Source: Bradyrhizobium mercantei (GTDB taxonomy: Bacteria > Pseudomonadota > Alphaproteobacteria > Rhizobiales > Xanthobacteraceae). Taken from it: a stretch of 64,000 nucleotides of DNA. Positions 8,463 to 16,824 of this stretch are shown in pieces. Position numbers and translations under genes: made by a program. The notes below the pieces were generated by a model, which saw only the letters and a list, made by a program, of their open reading frames with translations, had not been told where the DNA came from and did no database searches. The stretch spans positions 504,501 to 568,500 of the forward strand of contig NZ_MKFI01000007.1 in the NCBI RefSeq assembly GCF_001982635.1. Reading direction: 5' to 3'. Every line of letters starts with the position of its first letter. Positions within the stretch are counted from its first letter, which is position 1.

Positions 8463-10250
8463 ATGCTCGACAAGACGGACGATATTTCGGTCGCCGCCGA
8501 CAATTGGCTGGTGCAGTTCGAGGATGCGCTGGCGAGCCCCGACGATGTGCTCCTGAAGCCGCTGTTCCACCCCGACAGCTACTGGCGCGACGTGCTGGCG
8601 CTGAGCTGGAACATCCAGACCATCAACCGCGCCTTTGCCATCATCGAGGAACTGCCCGCGCAAGCGCGGCGCAGCACGCCGCGTGACTTCCGCATCGATG
8701 CCGAGCGCGCCGCGCCACGCCGGGTGACACGCGCCGGTACCCAAGCGATCGAGGCGATCTTCAAGTTCGAGACCGTCACCGGCCGCGGCCACGGCATCGT
8801 GCGGCTGATCCCGGATGCCGCCGACGGCGACCGGTTGAAGGCGTGGACCTTGCTGACCGCGCTCGAGGAGCTGAAAGGCTTCGAGGAGCAACAGGGCCAC
8901 ACGCGGCCGCGCGGACAGGCCTATTCCCGCGATTTTCGCGGGCCCAACTGGCTCGACCTGCGCAAGGCCTCCACCGAGTATGCCGGCCGCGATCCCGACG
9001 TGCTGGTGGTCGGCGGCGGACAGGCCGGGCTTGCGATTGCCGCGCGGCTGCAAGCGCTCAAGCTCGACGCCCTGATCGTCGACCGCGAGGCGCGCGTCGG
9101 CGACAATTGGCGCAAGCGCTACCATGCGCTGACCCTGCACAACCAGGTGCAGGTCAATCATTTGCCTTATATGCCGTTCCCGCCGAACTGGCCGACCTAC
9201 ATCCCGAAGGACAAGCTCGCCAACTGGTTCGAATCCTATGTCGACGCCATGGAGCTGAACTTCTGGACCGGCACGGAATTTTTGGGCGGCAGCTATGACG
9301 ACGCGCAGGGCCATTGGACTGTCGAGCTGCGCCGCGCCGACGGCACGACCCGGACGATGCGGCCGCGCCATGTCGTGATGGCGACCGGCGTCAGCGGCAT
9401 CCCCAATTTGCCTGAGATCGCCGGCCTGAAGAATTTCTCCGGCAAGGTCATGCATTCCAGCCGCTACGAGGACGGCGAGAGCTGGACCGGCAAGCGCGCG
9501 CTTGTCATCGGCACCGGCAACAGCGGCCACGACATCGCGCAGGACCTGCACTCCTCCGGCGCCGAAGTCACGCTGGTGCAGCGCTCCTCGACGCTGATCA
9601 CCAATATCGAGCCGTCGGCGCAGCTGGCCTATGCCGCCTACAATGAAGGCTCGCTCGAGGACAATGATCTGATCGCGACCTCGATGCCGCTTGCGCTCGC
9701 CAAGCGCAGCCACGTGCTGATGACCGAGCAGTCGAAGCAGCTCGACAAGCCGCTGCTCGACGGCCTCGCCCGCAAAGGCTTCAAGCTCGATTTCGGCGAC
9801 GGCGGCACCGGCTGGCAGTTCAAATACCTCACGCGTGGCGGCGGCTATTACTTCAATGTCGGCTGCTCCGACCTGGTCGCCAGCGGCGCGATTGCGCTGA
9901 AGCAGTTTTCCGACATCGAGACCTTCGTGAGCGAGGGCGCGCGGCTGAAGGGCGGCGAGACGGTTGCCGCCGATCTGATCGTGCTCGCCACCGGCTACCG
10001 GCCGCAGGAAGAGCTGGTGAAGAAGCTGTTCGGACAGGCGATGGCCGCACGCGTCGGCCCGATCTGGGGCTTCGGCGACGGCCAGGAGCTGCGCAACATG
10101 TACACCCGCACGCCGCAGCCCGGCCTGTGGTTCATCGCCGGCAGCCTCGCGCAATGCCGCATCAACTCGCGCTACCTCGCATTGCAGATCAAGGCGATCG
10201 AGGCAGGCCTGCTGCCGCGCGACGCCGGACCGGTGGCGAAGCTTTCATAA
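8463..10250 (+). CDS. Flavin-containing monooxygenase with N-terminal NTF2-like domain
   Basis: A protein of 595 residues. Residues 1-135 look like a SnoaL/NTF2 alpha+beta barrel (DNWLVQFEDALASPD then LFHPDSYWRDVLAL). The rest is a class B FMO with an FAD site VVGGGQAGLAIAAR (about 181), the FMO fingerprint FSGKVMHSSRYEDGESW, an NADPH site VIGTGNSGHDIAQ (about 348) and LATGYRP. ATG 8463 is the first start after the DUF2855 stop that gives the family N-terminus; the open frame extends upstream into DUF2855 but is out of phase with it there. It probably oxygenates a ketone or heteroatom in the pathway encoded by this cluster. Confidence 0.88.
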   Translation: MLDKTDDISVAADNWLVQFEDALASPDDVLLKPLFHPDSYWRDVLALSWNIQTINRAFAIIEELPAQARRSTPRDFRIDAERAAPRRVTRAGTQAIEAIFKFETVTGRGHGIVRLIPDAADGDRLKAWTLLTALEELKGFEEQQGHTRPRGQAYSRDFRGPNWLDLRKASTEYAGRDPDVLVVGGGQAGLAIAARLQALKLDALIVDREARVGDNWRKRYHALTLHNQVQVNHLPYMPFPPNWPTYIPKDKLANWFESYVDAMELNFWTGTEFLGGSYDDAQGHWTVELRRADGTTRTMRPRHVVMATGVSGIPNLPEIAGLKNFSGKVMHSSRYEDGESWTGKRALVIGTGNSGHDIAQDLHSSGAEVTLVQRSSTLITNIEPSAQLAYAAYNEGSLEDNDLIATSMPLALAKRSHVLMTEQSKQLDKPLLDGLARKGFKLDFGDGGTGWQFKYLTRGGGYYFNVGCSDLVASGAIALKQFSDIETFVSEGARLKGGETVAADLIVLATGYRPQEELVKKLFGQAMAARVGPIWGFGDGQELRNMYTRTPQPGLWFIAGSLAQCRINSRYLALQIKAIEAGLLPRDAGPVAKLS

Positions 10251-10261
10251 CTCCCACCGCC

Positions 10262-10294
10262 GTCATTCCGGGGCGATGCGCGAGCCCGAATGAC
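10262..10294. repeat. Short inverted repeat, GTCATTC type
   Basis: GTCATTC at 10262-10268 pairs with GAATGAC at 10288-10294 in the 64-base gap before the NHL gene. It resembles a degraded copy of the 'GTCATTCCGGGGC' intergenic repeat common in Bradyrhizobium. Confidence 0.45.
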
Positions 10295-10314
10295 GAGAAG
10301 AGAGAGGACGTACA

Positions 10315-11292
10315 ATGCCAGCCATCCTGGGCGCCGGCGAGCACCGCTACCGCGTGGTCGAGAATTTCGCAAAGCTGCCCGACGGCTGGAGCCTGACGGA
10401 TGTCGCCTCCGTCGCGGTCGACAGCAAGGACCGCGTCTATGTCTTCAACCGCGGCGAACATCCGATGGTGGTGCTCGACCGCGAGGGGAATTTCATCCGG
10501 AGTTTTGGCGAAGGCGTGTTCTCGCGCGCCCACGGCCTGCACATCGACGCCGACGACAATCTCTATTGCACCGATGACGGCGACCACACCGTGCGCAAAT
10601 GCTCCAGCGACGGCAAGGTGCTGCTGACGATCGGCATCCCGAACCAGCCGGCGCCGTTCATGAGCGGCGAGCCGTTCCATCGCTGCACCCATACCGCGCT
10701 GTCGCCGAAAGGCGAGATCTATGTCTCGGACGGCTACGGCAATGCCTGCGTCCACAAATACACGCCGGACGGCAAGCTGATCAAAACCTGGGGCGAGCCC
10801 GGCACCGATCCCGGCCAGTTCAACATCGTGCACAACATCGCGGCCGATGCCGATGGCTACGTCTATGTCGCCGATCGAGAGAACCACCGCGTCCAGGTGT
10901 TCGACGGCAACGGCAGATACGAGACGCAGTGGAACAATCTGCACCGGCCCTGCGCGCTGTGCTGCTGTGGAGGCGGCAAGCAGCCGAACTTCGTGATCGG
11001 CGAGCTCGGGCCCGGCATGGCGGTCAACCGCAAGGTGCCCAATCTCGGCCCGCGGCTGTCGATCGTGGATCACACCGGCAAGCGCATCGCGCGGCTCGGC
11101 GGCGAGCACGGCCCCGGCGTCGAGACCGGAAAATTCCTGGCGCCGCACGGCCTCGCGCTGAATTCGCGCGGCGACATCTATGTCGGCGAAGTCGGCGTCA
11201 CCGACTGGAAGACCAGCTTTCCGGACACCGAGATGCCGGCGGCGGTGCGCGTGACGCGGTGCTTGCAGAAGCTGGAGCGGGTGATGGGGTAG
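10315..11292 (+). CDS. NHL-repeat six-bladed beta-propeller, amidating-lyase-like
   Basis: A protein of 325 residues built from NHL blades such as SVAVDSKDRVYVFNRGEHP, HGLHIDADDNLYCTDDGDH and NIAADADGYVYVADRENHR. This pattern is seen in peptidyl-alpha-hydroxyglycine alpha-amidating lyase-like proteins and SMP-30-like hydrolases. A CCCC-type run (ALCCCGGGKQP, near residue 222) is unusual. No signal peptide is visible. GAGAGAGGAC precedes the start. It is the last gene of the 4.6-11.3 kb cluster and is followed by a large inverted repeat. Its function could be a lyase, lactonase or non-enzymatic scaffold. Confidence 0.78.
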   Translation: MPAILGAGEHRYRVVENFAKLPDGWSLTDVASVAVDSKDRVYVFNRGEHPMVVLDREGNFIRSFGEGVFSRAHGLHIDADDNLYCTDDGDHTVRKCSSDGKVLLTIGIPNQPAPFMSGEPFHRCTHTALSPKGEIYVSDGYGNACVHKYTPDGKLIKTWGEPGTDPGQFNIVHNIAADADGYVYVADRENHRVQVFDGNGRYETQWNNLHRPCALCCCGGGKQPNFVIGELGPGMAVNRKVPNLGPRLSIVDHTGKRIARLGGEHGPGVETGKFLAPHGLALNSRGDIYVGEVGVTDWKTSFPDTEMPAAVRVTRCLQKLERVMG

Positions 11293-11320
11293 TCATCGCA
11301 AACGCGAGCCTTTTTCTATC

Positions 11321-11427
11321 CCCGTCATCCTGAGGTGCGAGCGGAGCGAGCCTCGAAGGATGGACGGCCCGGCTGGTGGCCGTTCATCCTTCGAGGCTCG
11401 CAAGAGCTCGCACCTCAGGATGACGGG
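11321..11427. repeat. Intergenic inverted repeat, GTCATCCTGAGG family copy 1
   Basis: Perfect 21-bp arms at 11321-11341 and 11407-11427 (core GTCATCCTGAGGTGCGAG) flank a second palindromic section (CCTCGAAGGATG and CATCCTTCGAGG). The whole unit could form a long cruciform or RNA hairpin between convergent genes. A second copy is at 49319-49424. This is a known dispersed type in Bradyrhizobium-like genomes. Confidence 0.85.
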
Positions 11428-11446
11428 TCGAGAAGCACCGCCAAAA

Positions 11447-13207
11447 TCAAATCTCGCCGATCACCTCGCGGCGGCGCTGCTCGGATTCTTCGGCATAGCG
11501 CCGCATCGCGTGCGCTTCGGTGAGCAGGCCGATCGGCCGGCGGTCGCCGTCGTCCTCGACCACCGCGAGCGATTCGGCTTCGGCCGCGTCGAACACCGCG
11601 ATCGCCTCCTGCACGTTCATGCCGGGATGCAGCACCACGTCGGCGTAGCGCAGGATGCCGGCAAGCCCCTTGTCCTCCTCGAGGTCCGGCGCGTGCGCTT
11701 CCGCCACCAGCGCGAGCCCCGCATAATGGCCTTCGCCGTCGACCGCGACGACCTGGGTCTTCGAGCCCGGCGGGAATTCCTCGCGGAACGCCTCGATCGG
11801 CATCGCGGCGTTCACCGTGATCATGTCCTGCCGCATCATCTTGCCGACCGTGAGATCGCGGATCCAGCCGATGTCGGCGGCGCTGCGGATGGTCTCGCCG
11901 CGCAGATGCAGCCGCCAGGTCGCGAACGAATAGCCGAACAGCTCGCGGGTGATGGTGGTCGAGATGATGACCGCGACCAGCACCGCGGTGGTGAGCCAGA
12001 GATTGCCGGTGGATTCCAGCGCGATGAACGACATCGTCAGCGGACCGCCGATCACCGAGGCCGACAGCGCGCTCATGCCGATCACCGCGTAAGCGTTCGG
12101 ATCGAGGTTGAGCCCCGGCCACACGATGTCGACACCGGCCGCGAACAGCCGGCCGCCGAGCGCACCCATGAACAGCGTGGCGAAGAACAAGCCGCCGCGG
12201 AAACCGGAGCCCAGCGAGACGATCGAGGCCACGGCCTTCAGCGCGAACACGCCGGCGATGAAGGCGAGCGGCATCGCCACGATCCCTGCGAAACGCAGCG
12301 CGCCATGGCCCGACGACATCACCTGCGGCGTCAGCAGCGCCATCGCGCCGACTGCAAGCCCGCCGAGCGCCGGCCGCAGCGGCGGCCACAGCTTGGTCTT
12401 GGCGAGGATGGCCTCGCACAGCGTCACGCCGCGCATGATCGCAATGCCGGTCAGCGCGGCGACCATGCCGAGCAGCGCGGCAATCGCAAGATCGCGCCCC
12501 AGCACGTCACCGACGGTTCCGACGCCGACACCGAGCGGCAGCGGCTCGAAGGCATGGGCGACGAAATAGCCGGTCACCGCCGCGACGCCGACCGGGGTCA
12601 GGCTCGCCGGCGTGTAGCCGCCGATCACAAGTTCGAAAGCATAGAACGCGCCGGCCAGCGGCGCGCTGAAGGCGCCGGCGATCGCCGCCGCCGCGCCGCA
12701 GCCGACCATGATTCGCTGGTCGTTGCGGCGGAGATGAAAACCGCGACCGAGCGAGGCGGCGAGGCCGCTCGACAGCTGGGTGTAACCGGCCTCGAGCCCG
12801 ACCGAGCCGCCGACGCCGCTCGACCAGATCGTCTGCAGCGCCACGATCACGCTGCCGCGGAACGACATCCGTCCGCCATAAAGCGCGTTGGCCTCGATCG
12901 GGTCGATCTCGCGGGCCGGCCGGACCCGGAGCAGCAGCAGGAACGCAAATCCCAGCAGCAGGCCGCCGATCGTGGGAACCAGAAGCGCGCGCACGGGATC
13001 GATGCTGGACTGGCTCGACAGCCGGTCGCCCAGCGGCAGATTGAACAGCACGGAATGCAGCACCGTGACGAGGCCGCTCATGACCGCCACCACGAGGCCG
13101 CCAATGGCGCCGATCAGCACCGCCAGCACCACGAGGCTCGTCTCGTGCGCACGCACGAATGCGCGCAAACGGCGCGGTGCCTCGAGATAGCTTGTGGTCG
13201 TGGTCAT
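11447..13207 (-). CDS. ClC-family chloride channel/antiporter with C-terminal CBS pair
   Basis: An inner-membrane protein of 586 residues. Residues about 20-430 form the ClC membrane core (GAAAAIAGAFSAPLAGAFYA is the well-conserved helix after the gating loop), and two CBS domains follow (about 445-580; DLTVGKMMRQDMITVN, LHPGMNVQEAIAVF). The gating-glutamate motif GREGP appears as GLEAG, keeping Glu; GSGIP is replaced by a GGRMS stretch; GGIFAP is GGLFFAT. It probably moves an anion, but selectivity is uncertain given these changes. It is transcribed alone, convergent with the NHL gene. Confidence 0.88.
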   Translation of the reverse strand: MTTTTSYLEAPRRLRAFVRAHETSLVVLAVLIGAIGGLVVAVMSGLVTVLHSVLFNLPLGDRLSSQSSIDPVRALLVPTIGGLLLGFAFLLLLRVRPAREIDPIEANALYGGRMSFRGSVIVALQTIWSSGVGGSVGLEAGYTQLSSGLAASLGRGFHLRRNDQRIMVGCGAAAAIAGAFSAPLAGAFYAFELVIGGYTPASLTPVGVAAVTGYFVAHAFEPLPLGVGVGTVGDVLGRDLAIAALLGMVAALTGIAIMRGVTLCEAILAKTKLWPPLRPALGGLAVGAMALLTPQVMSSGHGALRFAGIVAMPLAFIAGVFALKAVASIVSLGSGFRGGLFFATLFMGALGGRLFAAGVDIVWPGLNLDPNAYAVIGMSALSASVIGGPLTMSFIALESTGNLWLTTAVLVAVIISTTITRELFGYSFATWRLHLRGETIRSAADIGWIRDLTVGKMMRQDMITVNAAMPIEAFREEFPPGSKTQVVAVDGEGHYAGLALVAEAHAPDLEEDKGLAGILRYADVVLHPGMNVQEAIAVFDAAEAESLAVVEDDGDRRPIGLLTEAHAMRRYAEESEQRRREVIGEI

Positions 13208-13398
13208 CGGCAGGGGTCCGTCACTGGCCGAGGGGGCTTGCGGCTCCCTTTACGGGCCTCGCGGGCAGGAGGCAATCGGGGCAGGAACATGGCAGGGGAC
13301 GGCGGATAAGCTGCTCATTGCTCTTCACAATCCCGTCACGCTGCCTGTAGTATGTGAGTGCATGCTGCTTCGCAGCTAATGGGAGTCAGGAGCGTTAT

Positions 13399-13956
13399 TT
13401 GAACGCACATGTCTCGCAAGGCGGTTGGCCGGTGCTGGTCTTGAATGCGGACTTCCGGCCGCTGAGTTATTACCCGCTGTCGCTCTGGTCCTGGCAGGAC
13501 GCGATCAAGGCGGTGTTCCTCGATCGCGTCAATATCGTCGAATATTACGACCGCGCGGTACGAAGTCCTTCCTTCGAAATCCAGTTGCCGAGCGTCGTCT
13601 CCCTCAAGTCCTTCGTCAAGCCGACCACCCACCCCGCCTTCACCCGGTTCAACGTCTTCCTGCGCGACCGATTCAGCTGCCAGTATTGCCTGTCGGGCGA
13701 CGACCTCACCTTCGATCACATCATTCCGCGCAGCAAGGGTGGCCAGACCACCTGGGAGAACGTCGTCGCCGCCTGCTCGCCCTGCAATCTGCGCAAGGGC
13801 AATCTGACGCCGCAGCAGGCCAAGATGTTTCCGAAGCAGACGCCCTATGCACCCACCGTGCATCAGCTCCACCGCAACGGCCGGCTCTTCCCGCCGAACT
13901 ATCTGCACGAGAGCTGGCTCGATTATCTCTACTGGGATACTGAGCTCGATCCGTAG
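13399..13956 (+). CDS. HNH endonuclease family protein
   Basis: A protein of 185 residues with an HNH fold and two zinc-knuckle cysteine pairs: CQYC at the start, DHIIPRSKGG (the His-containing beta-alpha-metal motif) and CSPCNLRKG. The TTG at 13399 is taken as start because GGAG lies 8 bases upstream and rhizobial homologues begin NAHVSQGGWPVLVLN; an upstream GTG at 13354 would add 15 residues. It is a widespread single-copy alphaproteobacterial gene, not linked to a restriction methylase here, so it is more likely a housekeeping or repair nuclease than a defence enzyme. Confidence 0.85.
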   Translation: MNAHVSQGGWPVLVLNADFRPLSYYPLSLWSWQDAIKAVFLDRVNIVEYYDRAVRSPSFEIQLPSVVSLKSFVKPTTHPAFTRFNVFLRDRFSCQYCLSGDDLTFDHIIPRSKGGQTTWENVVAACSPCNLRKGNLTPQQAKMFPKQTPYAPTVHQLHRNGRLFPPNYLHESWLDYLYWDTELDP

Positions 13957-14089
13957 GCGGCGCGGACGTTCACCGAACTCAATCGTCGTTCGACAAGGTC
14001 AGCCCGGCCAAACCCATCATCATGCGCGCCATCGCGTTCCCATTCGCGTGATCGACGGAGATATCCCAGCGAATACAGTTGCAGCCTAA

Positions 14090-14107
14090 TAGATAGCATC
14101 CTATCTA
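14090..14107. promoter_or_regulatory. MarR operator candidate, perfect inverted repeat
   Basis: TAGATAG-catc-CTATCTA is a perfect 7+4+7 inverted repeat ending 7 bases before the MarR start codon. It is AT-rich in a GC-rich setting. MarR proteins classically bind such 16-20 bp palindromes at their own promoter, so autorepression of the efflux operon is the likely role. Confidence 0.7.
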
Positions 14108-14114
14108 ATTGGGC

Positions 14115-14567
14115 ATGCCCCCGTCGCAATCCCATATCCATGCCGAGATCGGCCGCCTGATCACCAGGCTTGGGCGGATCTGGCGTCGCGAGTCGGATCA
14201 GGCGTTGTCGGATCACGGCCTGTCCTACGCGACCGCGATCCCGCTGCTGGTGCTGTCGCGACAGGGGGAAAACGTCCGCCAGGGCGTGCTGGCGGACGAA
14301 CTCGGAATCGAAGGGCCTTCACTGGTGCGGCTGATCGATCTGCTCGAGTCCGAAGGCCTGGTCGAGCGCCGCGAGGATCCGACCGATCGGCGCGCCAAGA
14401 CGCTGCATCTCACCGTTTCAGGCGAAGCCAAGGTCGAGGAGATCAACCGGGTGCTGCGCCGGGTGCGGGCCGGCCTGCTGAAGGATATCGGCAGCGAGGA
14501 ACTTGCGGTAACCTTCGAGACGCTCCAGCGCATCGAGCAACGGGCCACCGCTGCAGAGGCGAAATAG
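14115..14567 (+). CDS. MarR-family transcriptional regulator
   Basis: A regulator of 150 residues with a winged helix: VLADELGIEGPSLVRLIDLL recognition helix and the wing VERREDPTDRRAKTLHL, a hallmark of MarR. ATG 14115 is used; a TTG two codons upstream is possible. Only 2 bases separate its stop from the FUSC gene, so all four genes to 17687 form one operon. With the palindrome just upstream it is probably an autorepressor released by aromatic acids or drugs exported by the operon. Confidence 0.9.
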   Translation: MPPSQSHIHAEIGRLITRLGRIWRRESDQALSDHGLSYATAIPLLVLSRQGENVRQGVLADELGIEGPSLVRLIDLLESEGLVERREDPTDRRAKTLHLTVSGEAKVEEINRVLRRVRAGLLKDIGSEELAVTFETLQRIEQRATAAEAK

Positions 14568-14569
14568 TC

Positions 14570-16621
14570 ATGCGCGCCGAAGAGCCGTTCCTGGTCCGCC
14601 ACGCGGACCTCATCTTCGCGTTGAAGACGTTCGCCGCGTCGATGCTGGCGCTCGTCATCGCATTGGCGATCGATCTGCCGCGTCCCTATTGGGCGATGGC
14701 GACGGTCTACATCACCTCGCAGCCGCTGGCCGGCGCGACCAGCTCGAAGGCGTTCTTCCGCGTGATCGGCACCCTGGTCGGCGCGAGCATGACGGTCGCC
14801 CTGGTGCCCAACCTGATCAATGCGCCGGAGCTATTGTGCCTCGCGATCGCGCTCTGGGTCGGGCTCTGCCTATATCTGTCGCTGCTCGACGGCACGCCGC
14901 GCAGCTATGTCTTCATGCTGGGCGGATATACCGTCGCGCTGATCGGCTTTCCCTCGGTGGCCGACCCCGGCAGCATCTTCGACGTGGCGCTGGCGCGGGT
15001 CGAGGAAATCTCGCTCGGCATCATCTGCGCGAGCCTGGTGTCGACCGTGGTGTTTCCCCGCAGCGTCGCGCCGGCAGTCGGCGGCCGCGTCAGGAGCTGG
15101 CTGGCGGATGCGCGCCGGCTGTCGCGCGACGTGCTGCTTGATCGCGGGACCAGCGAGACGCGACGGGCCCAGCGCCTCCGCCTTGCGACCGACATCGTCG
15201 AGATCGATACGCTGGCGACCCATCTCGCCTACGACCGGCTGGCTGATGCCGGCACCGTGCGCGGCCTCGCCGAGATCCGGCTGCGCATGCTGATGCTGTT
15301 GCCGATCGTCACGTCGATCGAAGACCGGCTTGCCGCGCTCGGCGGGGCAGTCCCGCAAAGGCAACCGGAGCTGCGGCACCTGATCGACGATCTCGCCGCA
15401 TGGATCGTGGACGAGGATCGCCAGCGGCAATCCGGCGAGCCGATCCGCGCTGCGATCGCCGAGCGGCAATCGGCGCTCGACGGCCTCGCGCCGCGGGAGC
15501 GCATCATCACGATCAGCCTGCTGCTCCGGCTGCGCGAGCTTGTCGACATCTCGGCCGATTGCCGCGCTATCGGCGATGCGATGGTCGCGGGCCGCGACAT
15601 CTCCACCGTCTCGCTGGCGTTCCACCCGGAATCGGGGGCAGCACCGGTCCGGCATCGCGACCATGGCATGGCGCTGTGGTCGGCCGCGGGAGCGGCGGTG
15701 GCGATCCTGATCTGCTGCGGCCTGTGGATTGCGACCGGCTGGGCCGATGGCGCCTCGGCGCCGATGATGGCAGCAGTCGCCTGCTCCTTCTTCGCCGCGC
15801 AGGATGAGCCGGCGCGCAGCATCCGCGCCTTCGGCCTGTTTTCGCTGGTCGCGATCGCCGTCGTCGCGATCTACCAGTTCGCGCTGGTGCCGGGCATCTC
15901 CCATGTCGAGGTCCTGATCGCAGCGCTGGCGCCGACCTTCCTCACCTACGGTTTCCTGATCGCGCGGCCGAAAACCGCACCGATCGGCTCGGCTCTCGCT
16001 GTCAACACCGCGACGCTGCTCGCGCTGCAATCGACCTACAGCGCGGATTTCGCCAGTTTTGCCAACAGCTCCGTCGCCTTCTTCCTCGGTATCGTGATCG
16101 CCGAGATCGTGACCCGGATCGCCCGCGGCGTCGGCGCCGAATGGATCGCCAAGCGGCTGATGATTTCGAGCTGGCAGACGCTCGCGGTCGCGGCCGAGCG
16201 GCGCGGCCACGGCGATCGCGCAGAGTTTGCCGGCCTGATGCTGCATCGGCTCGGCCTGCTGGTCCAGCGCATCGCCTTCATTTCCGAGGCCGACCGCCGC
16301 GATGCCGACAGCCTGGTCCAGCTGCGCATCGGGCTCAACATCATCGACCTCAGGCGGGCCCGTTACGGGCTTGCCGCATCGACCGTGCGGGCCATCGACG
16401 ACATGCTGGACGACCTCGCGGCGGCGTTTCGCGCCCATGCGGACCAGGCGATGCCGGCCGAACTGCTGTCACGCATCGACGCGACGGTGACCGCGGTCGT
16501 CAAGGATTCCAATGAGCGCGCGCGGGACCATGCACTGCTCGGCCTCGTCGGCATCCGCCGCGGCCTGTTTCCCAATGCACCTGCGTATCGATCGCAGCCC
16601 GAGGAGAGTTTTGCTGCATGA
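14570..16621 (+). CDS. FUSC-family inner-membrane efflux protein (AaeB-like)
   Basis: A protein of 683 residues with two blocks of about five transmembrane helices (starting near residues 20-150 and 365-510) separated and followed by cytoplasmic helical regions; this is the AaeB/fusaric-acid-resistance architecture. AaeB-type proteins export hydroxylated aromatic acids. The C-terminus overlaps the next gene by ATGA (16618-16621), indicating translational coupling. Together with DUF1656 and HlyD partners it should form a tripartite-like exporter; no outer-membrane channel gene is adjacent. Confidence 0.88.
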   Translation: MRAEEPFLVRHADLIFALKTFAASMLALVIALAIDLPRPYWAMATVYITSQPLAGATSSKAFFRVIGTLVGASMTVALVPNLINAPELLCLAIALWVGLCLYLSLLDGTPRSYVFMLGGYTVALIGFPSVADPGSIFDVALARVEEISLGIICASLVSTVVFPRSVAPAVGGRVRSWLADARRLSRDVLLDRGTSETRRAQRLRLATDIVEIDTLATHLAYDRLADAGTVRGLAEIRLRMLMLLPIVTSIEDRLAALGGAVPQRQPELRHLIDDLAAWIVDEDRQRQSGEPIRAAIAERQSALDGLAPRERIITISLLLRLRELVDISADCRAIGDAMVAGRDISTVSLAFHPESGAAPVRHRDHGMALWSAAGAAVAILICCGLWIATGWADGASAPMMAAVACSFFAAQDEPARSIRAFGLFSLVAIAVVAIYQFALVPGISHVEVLIAALAPTFLTYGFLIARPKTAPIGSALAVNTATLLALQSTYSADFASFANSSVAFFLGIVIAEIVTRIARGVGAEWIAKRLMISSWQTLAVAAERRGHGDRAEFAGLMLHRLGLLVQRIAFISEADRRDADSLVQLRIGLNIIDLRRARYGLAASTVRAIDDMLDDLAAAFRAHADQAMPAELLSRIDATVTAVVKDSNERARDHALLGLVGIRRGLFPNAPAYRSQPEESFAA

Positions 16622-16824
16622 GGTATGAGCTCGACATCTACGGTGTCCTGGTCCCAGCGCTGCTGCTGTGGCTGATCGTGGCCTACGCGCTGAGCGCGGT
16701 GGTGAGCCGGATCATGCAGCGCTTCGGGCTCTACCGGCTGGTGTGGCATCGCGCGCTGTTCAATTTCACCCTGTACGTATGCCTGCTCGGCGTCGTCGTT
16801 TATCTTTCGGAGTTTCTGCCATGA
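16618..16824 (+). CDS. DUF1656 small membrane protein (AaeX-like)
   Basis: A protein of 68 residues with two hydrophobic helices (VPALLLWLIVAYALSAVV and FNFTLYVCLLGVVVYL), the standard size and layout of DUF1656/AaeX. It is coupled by 4-base overlaps on both sides, between the FUSC gene and the HlyD gene. Its function is unknown, but it is almost always found in this three-gene order. Confidence 0.88.
   Translation: MRYELDIYGVLVPALLLWLIVAYALSAVVSRIMQRFGLYRLVWHRALFNFTLYVCLLGVVVYLSEFLP

Noticed and set aside
11360..13309. Long plus-strand frame opposite the ClC gene
   Set aside because: Its product is an Arg/His/Asp-rich antisense artefact of a GC-rich gene; the minus-strand frame has clear ClC and CBS motifs.
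13399..13956. HNH nuclease as part of a defence or restriction system
   Set aside because: No methylase, helicase or other defence gene nearby, and the protein matches a widely conserved single-copy alphaproteobacterial type.
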